Source: Halobaculum saliterrae (lineage in GTDB: Archaea; Halobacteriota; Halobacteria; Halobacteriales; Haloferacaceae). Taken from it: 64,000 bases of DNA. Position numbers and translations under genes: made by a program. Location of the stretch: contig NZ_WUUS01000005.1 in assembly GCF_009831625.1 (NCBI RefSeq), positions 62,001 to 126,000 of the forward strand, read 5' to 3'. The notes under the pieces were generated by a model. It was not told the DNA's origin. It made no database searches and was given only the letters and a program-made list of their open reading frames with translations. This document shows positions 1 to 8,028 of this stretch, piece by piece; within the stretch, counting starts at the first letter, position 1, and every line of letters starts with the position of its first letter.

Positions 1-135
1 ATGCCGACGGCGGTCTCGACGTTCGTGTACGCCAGCGCCCTCGGCGGCGACGAGGGCCTCGCCTCCGTCAACGTGTTCGCGACCACCGTCGCCTCCGCGG
101 CGACCTTGCTTCCGGTCATCTGGCTGGTCGGGTAG
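1..135 (+). CDS. AEC family transporter, C-terminal end (partial)
   Basis: The window opens inside a gene whose last 44 codons are visible, ending in TAG at 133-135. The peptide carries a PTAVSTFVYA-type segment followed by a hydrophobic helix ending in LLPVIWLVG. This resembles the last two membrane segments of auxin-efflux-carrier (AEC) permeases, including the final helices of the complete AEC protein at 53459-54415. The true start lies left of the window, and the ATG at position 1 is only an internal Met. The substrate cannot be inferred. Confidence 0.6.
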   Translation: MPTAVSTFVYASALGGDEGLASVNVFATTVASAATLLPVIWLVG

Positions 136-160
136 CGGGGTCTCCCCCGCGCCCAGCCGG

Positions 161-1408
161 TCAGGGCTCGACGACGACCTCGAACCGGGCGCCGCCCGCC
201 TCGCTGTCGGTCACGTCGACGCTCCAGCCGTGCGCCTCGACCACGCGCCGAACGATCGTCAGGCCCAGCCCGGTCCCGCCCGACTCACCGGAGTGACCCT
301 GGTCGAACGGGTCGCCCATGTCGTCGGGCATCCCCGGCCCGTCGTCGGCGACGTAGAACCCGGTTCGACCGTCCGACAGGCCGCCCACGGTGACCTCGGT
401 GTCGTCGCCGCCGTGTTCGATCGCGTTGCGGAAGAGGTTCGAGAAGACGTCGGTCAGCCGCCGCCTGTCGGCGTCGTACTGGCCCGGCGCGTCGACGACG
501 AGGGTCGCGCCGTCGGTCGCGACACCCTCCCAGGCCGTCCGGGCGACCGACCCGACACCGAGCATCTCGGTCTCCCCGATGTCCTGTCCGGACCGAGACA
601 GTCCCAGCACCGTGTCGATTATCTCGTCGATCCGGTCGGCCGACCGGCTCGCGCGGTCGAAGTGTTCGTCGTCGCCGGTCCGTCTGGCCATGTCGAGCGA
701 GCCGGTGAGGACGTTCAGCGGGTTCCGGAGATCGTGAGCGACGACCGACGCGAACTCGTCGAGGCGGTCGTTCTGCGCGGCGAGGTGTCGCTCCCGCTCC
801 ATCCGTTCCAGCGAGGCGGCGATCATGTCCGCGAGGGACCGAACGAGCACGACCTCGTGGTCGGCCCAGCGATCGCGGCCGGATCGCCCGGCGAACACGA
901 GCGCGCCCCACAGCTCGTACTCCCGGACGATCGGAACCGCCAGAAGGCACCCGTCGGAGTCGCTTCCGTCGCTCGCGTCGTTCGCAGTCTGCCCCTCGGC
1001 GGTCGCGGCCCCGGCTTCGGCTCCGGCGACGCGAACCGCGTCGGATCCCTCGACGCGCCCCAGCGCCTCGTTCACCAGAGAGCCGATGGCCGTGGGCAAC
1101 GGCTCCTCGGGTTCGATGTCGTCGCGGTGCCACCCGTAGCGTCGTTCGAACGTCCCGGGCCCCCGTCCCCGGTCCGACTGTCCGCTCCCGTCCGGGACCT
1201 CGTGGACGCCCGCGTACTCCGCTCCCAGCCCGGTCGCGACGCTCCTGAGCGTCCACGTCAGTTTCGTGTGTAGCTCGTCGGGGTTCGCCGACAGCAGCGT
1301 CGTCGACGCGTCGATCACCAGTGCCTGCAGGTCCACGTGACGAGCGGTGCCGTCGCCGGCGCCCCCCTCCTCGGGCGGCGAGCGGCTCGTCCCCGCGACG
1401 CCGTTCAT
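161..1408 (-). CDS. GAF-domain sensor histidine kinase
   Basis: A soluble 415-residue two-component kinase. Residues about 25-205 form a GAF-like sensory domain with a low-complexity Gly/Ala/Asp insert around 125-152. A HisKA domain follows with the H-box VVAHDLRNPLN, phospho-acceptor His at about 225. The ATPase domain has N-box NLFRNAIEHGG near 324-334, DDGPGMP near 355 and GTGLGLTI near 378. No membrane segment or receiver domain is present, and no response regulator gene lies nearby, so it is an orphan kinase. A TATA-like ATTTAC about 25 bases upstream suggests a leaderless transcript. The ligand is unknown. It shares its catalytic half with the kinases at 38199-39362 and 50982-52118. Confidence 0.9.
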   Translation of the reverse strand: MNGVAGTSRSPPEEGGAGDGTARHVDLQALVIDASTTLLSANPDELHTKLTWTLRSVATGLGAEYAGVHEVPDGSGQSDRGRGPGTFERRYGWHRDDIEPEEPLPTAIGSLVNEALGRVEGSDAVRVAGAEAGAATAEGQTANDASDGSDSDGCLLAVPIVREYELWGALVFAGRSGRDRWADHEVVLVRSLADMIAASLERMERERHLAAQNDRLDEFASVVAHDLRNPLNVLTGSLDMARRTGDDEHFDRASRSADRIDEIIDTVLGLSRSGQDIGETEMLGVGSVARTAWEGVATDGATLVVDAPGQYDADRRRLTDVFSNLFRNAIEHGGDDTEVTVGGLSDGRTGFYVADDGPGMPDDMGDPFDQGHSGESGGTGLGLTIVRRVVEAHGWSVDVTDSEAGGARFEVVVEP

Positions 1409-1430
1409 AGCCGCCGTGCGTCCCGGTGAG

Positions 1431-1436
1431 GTAAAT
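1431..1436 (-). promoter_or_regulatory. TATA-like element of the GAF kinase gene
   Basis: On the minus strand this reads ATTTAC, 23-28 bases before the ATG at 1408. That is the spacing expected for a haloarchaeal leaderless transcript. The call rests on sequence and spacing only. Confidence 0.4.
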
Positions 1437-1538
1437 GGCTATGCGTCCGAGTATCACGGCTGAAACCGACCCGCTCCGGCGGGATCTATCCGGCCGGGAC
1501 CGGTTCGCCTAAGTCGCACGCGGCGGTTTCGAAACGTA

Positions 1539-3476
1539 ATGAGTGCCGAGGAGGAGAGCGCCTTCGACGTCTACCGCGACCGCGTCGACCGGCCGCTGTA
1601 TCGCCTGTTCACCGAGTACGGCCTCGACAAGTGGCCGTGGCTCCTCGTCGGCATGACTGCGAACGTGATCGCTCGCGGCGCGAGCCTGCTGCCGCCGCTG
1701 GTGCTGGGTGTCGCCATCGACGCCGCGTTCACCGGCGACGAGCCGTTCACGCTGCCGCTGGTTCCCGCGGCGTGGCTCCCGACGAACGCGCCCGACGAGG
1801 CACAGTTCTGGTTCTCGGCGTGGCTGATCGTCGGCTCCTTCGCGGTGACCGCCGCACTGACGTGGGTGTACGGGGTCTCCGCGAACAACTTCGCCCACCG
1901 CGTCATGCACGACGTGCGGACGGACTCCTACGCGAAGATGCAGGACCTCGACATGACGTTCTTCGACGACAAGCAGACGGGGGAGGTCATGTCCGTCCTC
2001 AACAACGACGCGACGAACCTCGAACGGTTCCTCGACGACGCCCTCCAGAACTCCGTCCGGCTCGGCGTGATGCTGCTCGGGATCGGGATCGTCCTGTTCG
2101 AGCGCAACGCGCAGCTCGCGCTGGTGACGCTCGTCGTCGTCCCGGGGATGGTGCTGTTCACCTACTGGTTCATGAAGGCGGTCGAGCCGCGATACGCCGC
2201 CCAGCGCGAGGCCGTCGCCGACCTCAACACCCGACTCGAGAACGCCCTCGGGGGGATCCAGCTCGTGAAGACGACCGGAACCGAGGAGTACGAGACGAGC
2301 CGCGTCGAGGACACCTCCTACAACTACTTCCGCAAGACGCTCTCGATGCTCCGCCTGAACTACGTGTACCGCCCCGGGATGGAGCTGTTCGCGGGGATCG
2401 CGTTCGCGACGACGTTCGTCGTCGGCGGCCTGTGGATCGTCTCCGGCACGGCGCCGGGCCCGCTGACCGGCGAGCTTCGGGCGGGGACGTTCGTCACCTT
2501 CCTCTTCCTCACCCAGCGGTTCGTCACGCCGCTGGCGGAGGTGTCGAACATCGTCTCGCAGTACGAGAACGCGAAGGCCTCCTGTGAGCGCGTGTTCGGC
2601 CTGCAGGACATCCCGGCGTCGGTCACGGAGGCGCCCGACGCGGTCGCCCTCGACGACGTCGACGGGGCGATCGAGTACGACCACGTCGACTTCGGCTACG
2701 AGGACGAGGACGAACTCGTCCTCCGCGACGTGGACTTCACGGTCGCCCCCGGCGAGACGGTCGCGCTCGTCGGCCCCACCGGCGCCGGCAAGTCCACCCT
2801 GCTGAAGCTGCTCATGCGGCTGTACGACGTGGACGACGGCGCGGTCCGCGTCGACGGCCACGACGTGCGCGAGGTGACGCTGCGGAGCCTCCGCGAGTCG
2901 GTCGGCTACGTCAGTCAGGACACCTACCTCTTCGACGGGACCGTCGCCGAGAACATCCGATACGGGCGGTTCGACGCGGACGACGAGGACGTTCGGGAGG
3001 CGGCGAGGGCGGCGGAGGCCCACGAGTTCGTCGCGAACCTCCCGAAGGGGTACGACACCCGGATCGGCGAACGCGGCGTGAAGCTCTCCGGCGGCCAGCG
3101 GCAACGCCTGTCGATCGCCCGCGTCGTGCTGCAGGACCCGGACGTGCTCGTCCTCGACGAGGCGACCTCCGCGGTCGACACCGAGACCGAACTGCTGATC
3201 CAGCGGAGCCTCGACCGCCTCGCCGAGGACCGGACGACGTTCGTCATCGCCCACCGCCTCTCGACGGTGAAGGACGCCGACGAGGTGCTCGTGTTGGAGG
3301 GCGGCGAGGTCGTCGAGCGCGGCGGACACGAGGAGTTGCTTTCGGCCGACGGGCTGTACGCGAAGCTGTGGGGCGTGCAGGCCGGCGAGATCGAGTCGCT
3401 GCCGGAGGAGTTCGTCGAGCGAGCGAGGGAGCGGCAGGCCGAGACGCTGGCGGGGTCCGGTCCCGCGACGGACTGA
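1539..3476 (+). CDS. ABC transporter, fused permease and ATPase (exporter type)
   Basis: A 645-residue half-transporter with the permease domain first and the ATPase domain second, as in MsbA-like and multidrug exporters that act as dimers in the membrane. Six membrane segments lie between residues about 30 and 330, including the ABC membrane motif FFDDKQTGEVMS near 141. The ATPase has Walker A GPTGAGKST at about 412-420, Q-loop VSQD, signature LSGGQ at about 516-520, Walker B VLVLDEAT at about 535-542 and the H-loop His near 572. All catalytic residues are present. The start is supported by a TAAG-type TATA element near 1510. It stands alone on its strand. The cargo (lipid, drug or peptide) cannot be told from sequence. 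Confidence 0.93.
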   Translation: MSAEEESAFDVYRDRVDRPLYRLFTEYGLDKWPWLLVGMTANVIARGASLLPPLVLGVAIDAAFTGDEPFTLPLVPAAWLPTNAPDEAQFWFSAWLIVGSFAVTAALTWVYGVSANNFAHRVMHDVRTDSYAKMQDLDMTFFDDKQTGEVMSVLNNDATNLERFLDDALQNSVRLGVMLLGIGIVLFERNAQLALVTLVVVPGMVLFTYWFMKAVEPRYAAQREAVADLNTRLENALGGIQLVKTTGTEEYETSRVEDTSYNYFRKTLSMLRLNYVYRPGMELFAGIAFATTFVVGGLWIVSGTAPGPLTGELRAGTFVTFLFLTQRFVTPLAEVSNIVSQYENAKASCERVFGLQDIPASVTEAPDAVALDDVDGAIEYDHVDFGYEDEDELVLRDVDFTVAPGETVALVGPTGAGKSTLLKLLMRLYDVDDGAVRVDGHDVREVTLRSLRESVGYVSQDTYLFDGTVAENIRYGRFDADDEDVREAARAAEAHEFVANLPKGYDTRIGERGVKLSGGQRQRLSIARVVLQDPDVLVLDEATSAVDTETELLIQRSLDRLAEDRTTFVIAHRLSTVKDADEVLVLEGGEVVERGGHEELLSADGLYAKLWGVQAGEIESLPEEFVERARERQAETLAGSGPATD

Positions 3477-3486
3477 GCGAGGCCGA

Positions 3487-3593
3487 GTGAGTGGAACGAA
3501 CGAGCCTCGGTAGAACGGCGGCGAGGTCTCCGTGCCGAGCCGCCCATAACACCCACCGGTGAGCGGAACGAACGAGACCTCGGAAAAACGGCG
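3487..3593. repeat. Imperfect direct repeat, two copies about 35 bp
   Basis: Two near-identical segments start at 3487 and 3559, both reading gtgag(t/c)ggaacgaacgag and continuing into a ctcgg...aaacggcg or agaacggcg end. They lie in the gap between the convergent ABC exporter and GYD genes. They look like the short haloarchaeal intergenic repeats rather than an insertion sequence, because there is no ORF and no terminal inverted repeat pair. Confidence 0.5.
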
Positions 3594-3624
3594 TTCACAA
3601 ATACCGTCGCGATTTGTGCGCTCG

Positions 3625-3641
3625 CGAGACCTGCGGTCTCG
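3625..3641. terminator. Stem-loop between convergent genes
   Basis: CGAGACC and GGTCTCG form a perfect 7-bp stem with a TGC loop. The site lies 38 bases past the end of the GYD gene on the minus strand and about 150 bases past the ABC exporter on the plus strand. It could help terminate either transcript, but no T-run follows, so this is tentative. Confidence 0.3.
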
Positions 3642-3678
3642 TGAACGGCGGGAGATCCCCAAGCTGTCGATGCCGAGA

Positions 3679-3966
3679 TTAGAGGTCCTCGACGAGTTCG
3701 CCCATGCGCTCGATCGGGACCGCGCGCATCGTCTCGGTGTCCAGCCCGTGCCCCTCGATTGCGATCGCGATCTGGAGGGCCGCCTCCTCGTCCTCGACTT
3801 CGAAGGTGAGCAGGAAGTCGTACTCGCCGACGAGGGCGTGACTCGCCCGGAGTTCGCCCCCGAGGCGCTCGATGTCCTCCCGGACGCCGCCCCAGATCGA
3901 CACCAGTTCCTGCGGGTTCTGGAACTGCGCCTCGTTCGCGTCCGCGAGTACGGTGTATGTCGGCAT
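3679..3966 (-). CDS. GYD domain protein
   Basis: A 95-residue protein starting MPTYTVLA. The start at 3966 is chosen over an upstream in-frame ATG because the family begins with this beta strand. GYD proteins are small ferredoxin-like alpha/beta proteins, often dimeric, with no settled biochemical role. The GYD-type motif appears here as LVGEYDFLLTFEV around residues 46-58, where the usual Gly-Tyr-Asp is Gly-Glu-Tyr-Asp. The protein is acidic and soluble. It is divergent from the FAD oxidoreductase gene at 4082, with a 115-base shared upstream region, so the two may be co-regulated. That is inference. Confidence 0.8.
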   Translation of the reverse strand: MPTYTVLADANEAQFQNPQELVSIWGGVREDIERLGGELRASHALVGEYDFLLTFEVEDEEAALQIAIAIEGHGLDTETMRAVPIERMGELVEDL

Positions 3967-4081
3967 ACCACAGGGTACTGGACTCACGAGGAAATGCCTT
4001 CCCACGCTCCCACCGGCGATGGAATCCACCACGGCGGGTCGGATCGTGGTACTGAAGCCGGCGTGAACTGACCGGTCGGGC

Positions 4082-4870
4082 ATGACCGACACGACACTCG
4101 ACACGGACGCCGACTACGACGCGCTCATCGTGGGCGGCGGCGTCGCCGGGCTCACCGCGGCGACCTTCCTCGCGCGCGCCGGCCTCGCGACGCTCGTCGT
4201 CGACGGCGACGAGTCGATCCTCCGACGCAACGCCCATCTGGAGAACGTCCCCGGCTTCCCGGCCGGCGTCAACCCCCGGTTGTTCGCGGACATGCTCCGC
4301 GAGCAGGCAGAGCGCAACGGCGCCGAGATCAGCACCGGGTTCGTCGAGGGCGTCACCGGGGAGGCCGGCGAGTTCACCGCCGCCGTCGACGACGGCGCCA
4401 CGGTCACGGCCGCGCGGGTCGTCGCGGCGTCGTGGTCGGACCTCGACTACCTCGACGGGCTCGGCGTCGAGGCTCGCGACGCCGGGAGCAAGCGCTACGC
4501 CGAGGAGCACGCCCTCAGTCGGACCTCCGTCGACGGCGTGTACGCCGCCGGCCGGATCGCCGAGCGCTATCACCAGGCGGTCGTCGCCGCGGGCCACGGC
4601 GCCGAGGCGGCGATCACGCTGCTGCACGACGCCGAGGTACCCTTCTATCACGACTGGGTCGTCCCCGATGGGTACTTCACCGACCGCGGGCGGGAGGTGC
4701 CGCCCGGCTGTGAGGAGATCACCGCCGCCGAGCAGGAACGCCGCGCCGCCGAGTCCCGGGAGACGATGCGGGCGTACTTCGCCGAGGAACACCCCGATCG
4801 GCAGCGTACCCACCCGAGCCTCGTCGACGACGACCTCGGCCGCGTCGACCCGGAGTGGTACGAGGACTGA
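4082..4870 (+). CDS. Small FAD-dependent oxidoreductase, thioredoxin-reductase-like
   Basis: 262 residues with an N-terminal Rossmann FAD site (IVGGGVAGLTAA, residues about 16-27) and a second FAD contact region near VYAAGRIAE, where thioredoxin reductases have GDxxE-type sequence. The protein is shorter than thioredoxin reductase (about 310-340 residues). It lacks the CxxC redox pair and most of the NAD(P)H-binding subdomain: the chain jumps from a short middle part to the C-terminal FAD region. It may therefore use another electron source or bind FAD in a non-reductase role. The 65-residue C-terminal tail is charged (REVPPGCEEI onward). Substrate unknown. Confidence 0.75.
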   Translation: MTDTTLDTDADYDALIVGGGVAGLTAATFLARAGLATLVVDGDESILRRNAHLENVPGFPAGVNPRLFADMLREQAERNGAEISTGFVEGVTGEAGEFTAAVDDGATVTAARVVAASWSDLDYLDGLGVEARDAGSKRYAEEHALSRTSVDGVYAAGRIAERYHQAVVAAGHGAEAAITLLHDAEVPFYHDWVVPDGYFTDRGREVPPGCEEITAAEQERRAAESRETMRAYFAEEHPDRQRTHPSLVDDDLGRVDPEWYED

Positions 4871-4934
4871 TCCTCCCGCGATCGCTCCCCGACACCGCGA
4901 GGATTTACCACCCGTACCCGCCAATCCCCCGCCA

Positions 4935-6131
4935 ATGAGCGATCTCCTCGCCGACACCAACGTCGCGCTCGGCGTCTCCGGCTCCATCGCGGCCGTGAAG
5001 GTGGTCGAACTCGCCCACGAGCTCCGACGCCACGGCGCCTCGGTCCGCGCGGTGATGACGGACGCGGCGACCGGGATCATTCACCCGTGGGCCGTCGAGT
5101 TCGCGACCGAGCACGACGTCGTCACCGAGATCACTGGCCGCGTCGAACACGTCGAGCTGTGCGGCCGCGACGGCTGGGCGGACGTGCTGCTGCTCGCGCC
5201 GGCGACCGCCAACACCGTCGGGAAGGTCGCCGCCGCCGTCGACGACACGCCGGTCACGACCTGTGCGACGACCGCGCTCGGTGCGGACGTGCCGGTCGTG
5301 TGCGCGCCGGCGATGCACGAGCCGATGTACGATCACCCCGGAGTGCTGGACGCGATCGACCGCGTGGAGTCGTGGGGCGTCGAGTTCGTCGACCCGCGGA
5401 TCGAGGAGGGGAAGGCGAAGATCGCGACCGAGGACGCGATCGTCACTGCGACGGCGCGCGCCGGCGATCGGCCGCTGGCCGGGACCCGCGTCGTCGTCAC
5501 CGCCGGGGCGACGAGCGAGGCCGTGGACGACGTGCGCGTGCTCACGAACCGTTCGTCCGGGCGCACCGGCCGGGCGGTCGCCCGCGCGCTCGCCGTCCGC
5601 GGCGCCGACGTGACCCTCCTCCACGACGCGGACGCGGCGAGGGGGCCGGGCGACGCGGGCGACGTGCCGTACGCGGACGTGGTGGACGTGGAGTCGGCCG
5701 CGGAGATGACCGACGCCGCGCTCGCGGCCTGTGCCGACGCAGACGCGCTGATCTCGGCGGCGGCCATCTCGGACTACACCGTCGACCAGCACGAGGGGAA
5801 GATCCGGTCGGGCGAGGCGTCGCTGACGCTGGAACTCTCGCCCACGCCGAAACTGCTGGACGCCGTCCGCGAGGAGTACCCCGATCTCACCCTCGTGGGG
5901 TTCAAGGCGGAGCCCGGCGGCGACGACGAGACGCTCGCCGCGAGGGCGCGCGAGACGCTCGACCGGGTCGGCCTCGCGTTCGTCGTCGCCAACGACGCCG
6001 CCGTGATGGGGGCGGCAGACACCCGCGCGCTCGTCGTCCGCCGGGACGGGTTCGACGCCTACCGAGGGTCGAAGCTCGGGCTCGGGCTCCGGGTCGCGGA
6101 CGAACTCGCGACCGTCGTGGGGGAGCGGTAG
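4935..6131 (+). CDS. coaBC: Bifunctional phosphopantothenoylcysteine decarboxylase / phosphopantothenate-cysteine ligase
   Basis: 398 residues covering two steps of coenzyme A synthesis: joining 4'-phosphopantothenate to cysteine (CoaB) and FMN-dependent decarboxylation of the product (CoaC). The CoaC half (1-180) has GVSGSIAAVK, an active-site His in RVEHVELC and the flavin motif APATANTVGK. The substrate-binding motif reads PAMHEPMY, with His where bacterial enzymes have PxMNxxMW. The CoaB half starts near 185 with VVVTAGATSEAVDDVR and has NRSSGRTG, SAAAISDY and KIRSGE. The ATG at 4935 is chosen because the protein then begins directly before the Rossmann strand. It stands 64 bases after the oxidoreductase gene. 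Confidence 0.93.
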   Translation: MSDLLADTNVALGVSGSIAAVKVVELAHELRRHGASVRAVMTDAATGIIHPWAVEFATEHDVVTEITGRVEHVELCGRDGWADVLLLAPATANTVGKVAAAVDDTPVTTCATTALGADVPVVCAPAMHEPMYDHPGVLDAIDRVESWGVEFVDPRIEEGKAKIATEDAIVTATARAGDRPLAGTRVVVTAGATSEAVDDVRVLTNRSSGRTGRAVARALAVRGADVTLLHDADAARGPGDAGDVPYADVVDVESAAEMTDAALAACADADALISAAAISDYTVDQHEGKIRSGEASLTLELSPTPKLLDAVREEYPDLTLVGFKAEPGGDDETLAARARETLDRVGLAFVVANDAAVMGAADTRALVVRRDGFDAYRGSKLGLGLRVADELATVVGER

Positions 6132-6161
6132 ATCGTGTCAGTCCCCGTGCGCTCACGTCCG

Positions 6162-6186
6162 GCGGATCACAACGGTTTTGATCCGC
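6162..6186. promoter_or_regulatory. Inverted repeat between coaBC and the mrp operon
   Basis: GCGGATCA at 6162-6169 and TGATCCGC at 6179-6186 are perfect 8-bp arms separated by nine bases that include TTT. The site is 31 bases after the coaBC stop and 98 bases before mrpE. It could be a terminator of coaBC or an operator for the antiporter operon, and the sequence does not decide between them. Confidence 0.4.
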
Positions 6187-6283
6187 TCAATCCAACGACG
6201 GCACAAGATCCCGTGATACCAACCAGCTACCGCCGACGCACTCGCCGCGATCGGCCTGGCGACCGCGGGCCGGGGGGGACGCC

Positions 6284-7351
6284 GTGACCGACGGGGACGC
6301 CGAACCCACGGAGGACCCTGAACCGGCTCAGGACGCCGAACCCGCCGGCGACGTCGTCGTTCCGGTCGAGGAGTCGAGCACGCTTCGGAACACGGTCGGA
6401 TACGTCGTTCGACAGGCCGTCGAGTCCGGCGACCCGTCGACGCTGCACTTCGTGTACCCGCTGTCCAGCCGCGGGACGGTCGGCGACGAGCACGACCGGG
6501 CAATGGACCTGCTCGAACGGGTCGAGCTGTGGGTCGAGGAGGACCGGGAGGAGAGCGGCGCCCTCGTGTCCGTCGAGACCGCGGTGGTCGGCGCCGACGA
6601 GTACCTGTTCAGCCCCGGCGACTACACCGACGCGATCGCCGGATACGCCGAGCGGAAGGGCGTCGACCGGGTCGTGCTCGACCCAGAGTACCGACCGACC
6701 GGCACGACGCCGCTGCTCCCGGCGTTGGAGCGGGAGATCCGCGGAACGGGCCTCGACGTCGAGGAGGCGCCCGTCGAGCGGGAAACCCGACGGGGACGGC
6801 TCGCCCGCCGGTCGGGCGTCGGCCAGTTCCTGCTGCTGTTCGGCCTGTCCGCGGGCTTCTATCTGTTCCTCTCCGGGTGGTCGCTCAAGCCGTACACGAT
6901 CGTCACCGGGGCGGTGTCCGCCGGAGCGGTCGCCGCCACGCTGTGGCACGTCTCGTTCACCGGCGCGGTCGAACCCCGTCGGCTGACCGCCCAGTTCGGG
7001 CGACTCAGCCTGTACGCGGTGTTCCTGTTGTGGGAGATCGCGAAGGCGAACCTCCAGATCGCGTACGTGGTGCTGCACCCGTCGCTGCCGATCGACCCGA
7101 AGGTGGTCGAGTTCGACGCCGACGTGTGGTCGACCGTTCCGGCGGCGACGCTGGCGAACAGCATCACCCTCACCCCGGGAACCCTGACGGTCGACGTCCA
7201 GCGCCGACACTTCACCATCCACTCGCTGACCGCCGGCGCCCGCGAGGACCTCCTCGACGGGAAACTCGAGCGGGCCGTCCGGTTCGTCTTCTACGGCCGG
7301 TCGGCCGCCCGACGCCCGACGCCGAACGAGCGCGAGGAGGTGGAGGAGTGA
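6284..7351 (+). CDS. mrpE: Mrp antiporter subunit E with N-terminal stress-protein-like domain
   Basis: 355 residues, about twice the usual MrpE length of about 160. The C-terminal half (from about 185) is a normal MnhE domain: hydrophobic helices including LFGLSAGFYLFLSGW, the conserved WEIAKANLQIAYVVL, and the typical end region LANSITLTPGTLTVDV. The N-terminal half (about 20-150) begins VVVPVEESSTLRNTVGYVV and ends in a VDRVVLDPEY strand, like a universal-stress-protein alpha/beta fold that would face the cytosol. GTG start at 6284. It is the first gene of the operon, and its stop overlaps the mrpF start (GTGA). The USP assignment is by pattern only. Confidence 0.85.
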   Translation: MTDGDAEPTEDPEPAQDAEPAGDVVVPVEESSTLRNTVGYVVRQAVESGDPSTLHFVYPLSSRGTVGDEHDRAMDLLERVELWVEEDREESGALVSVETAVVGADEYLFSPGDYTDAIAGYAERKGVDRVVLDPEYRPTGTTPLLPALEREIRGTGLDVEEAPVERETRRGRLARRSGVGQFLLLFGLSAGFYLFLSGWSLKPYTIVTGAVSAGAVAATLWHVSFTGAVEPRRLTAQFGRLSLYAVFLLWEIAKANLQIAYVVLHPSLPIDPKVVEFDADVWSTVPAATLANSITLTPGTLTVDVQRRHFTIHSLTAGAREDLLDGKLERAVRFVFYGRSAARRPTPNEREEVEE

Positions 7352-7623
7352 GCCTCGTCGCCGACGCCCTGTTGACGGCGGCCGCGGGGTTCATGCTCAT
7401 CTCGATCGTGGTCCTGTATCGGGCCGTCAAGGGCCCGACGATGCAGGACCGCGTCATCGCGGTGAACGTCGTCGGGTCGAACACCGTGGTGGTCGCGGCG
7501 CTGTTCGCGGCCGCGACCGACACGCCGGGCGCGCTCGACATCGCGCTCGTGTACGCGCTGCTCAACTTCCTGATGAGCATCGCGATCTCGAAGTTCACCG
7601 TCGAGCGCGGGGGTGTGCTGTAG
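7348..7623 (+). CDS. mrpF: Mrp antiporter subunit F
   Basis: 91 residues starting at a GTG that overlaps the mrpE stop. It has three hydrophobic helices, as usual for MrpF/MnhF, with the family signature RAVKGPTMQDRVIAVN at about 24-39 followed by ALFAAATD and LVYALLNFLMSIAISKF. MrpF is a small membrane subunit needed for assembly and activity of the Na+/H+ antiporter complex. The stop TAG directly abuts the mrpG ATG. Translational coupling is likely. Confidence 0.92.
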   Translation: MSLVADALLTAAAGFMLISIVVLYRAVKGPTMQDRVIAVNVVGSNTVVVAALFAAATDTPGALDIALVYALLNFLMSIAISKFTVERGGVL

Positions 7624-8028
7624 ATGGTGACCGTCACCGAGGCGGTCGTGATCGCGCTGCTGTTCGGCGGCCTCTTCTTCGCGTTCGTCGCCGCCGTCGG
7701 GTTGATCCGGCTGCCGGACCTGTACACCCGGGCCCACAGCGCCTCCAAGAGCGACACGCTCGGGGCGGTGCTCACGCTCGGGGCGGCGGCGATCGCGCTC
7801 GACACGGGCGTCGACACGCTCAAGCTCGTGCTGTTGATCGTCTTCATGTTCATCACCAATCCGACCGCCGCCCACGCGATCGCGCGGGCGGCCGCAGACC
7901 AGGGCATCGAACCGTGGACCGCGGACGACGCCGACCCCGACGGGCCCGCCGACGGCGACCCGGCCGACGCCGGCGGGGACCCCGACGACCCCGACGGCGC
8001 CGTCGCGGACGGGGGTGACCGCCGGTGA
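7624..8028 (+). CDS. mrpG: Mrp antiporter subunit G
   Basis: 134 residues. The first 90 are a canonical MrpG/MnhG membrane subunit with three helices and the conserved GLIRLPDLYTRAHSASKSDT at about 25-44. A 40-residue acidic, Gly/Pro-rich tail (DADPDGPADGDPADAGGD and on, ending GAVADGGDRR) is probably disordered and cytosolic. A similar AVADGG string occurs in two other subunits of this operon. The stop overlaps the next gene start at 8025 (GTGA). Confidence 0.92.
   Translation: MVTVTEAVVIALLFGGLFFAFVAAVGLIRLPDLYTRAHSASKSDTLGAVLTLGAAAIALDTGVDTLKLVLLIVFMFITNPTAAHAIARAAADQGIEPWTADDADPDGPADGDPADAGGDPDDPDGAVADGGDRR

Noticed and set aside
1-3. ATG at position 1 as a gene start
   Set aside because: The peptide resembles only the last helices of AEC transporters, so the gene starts to the left.
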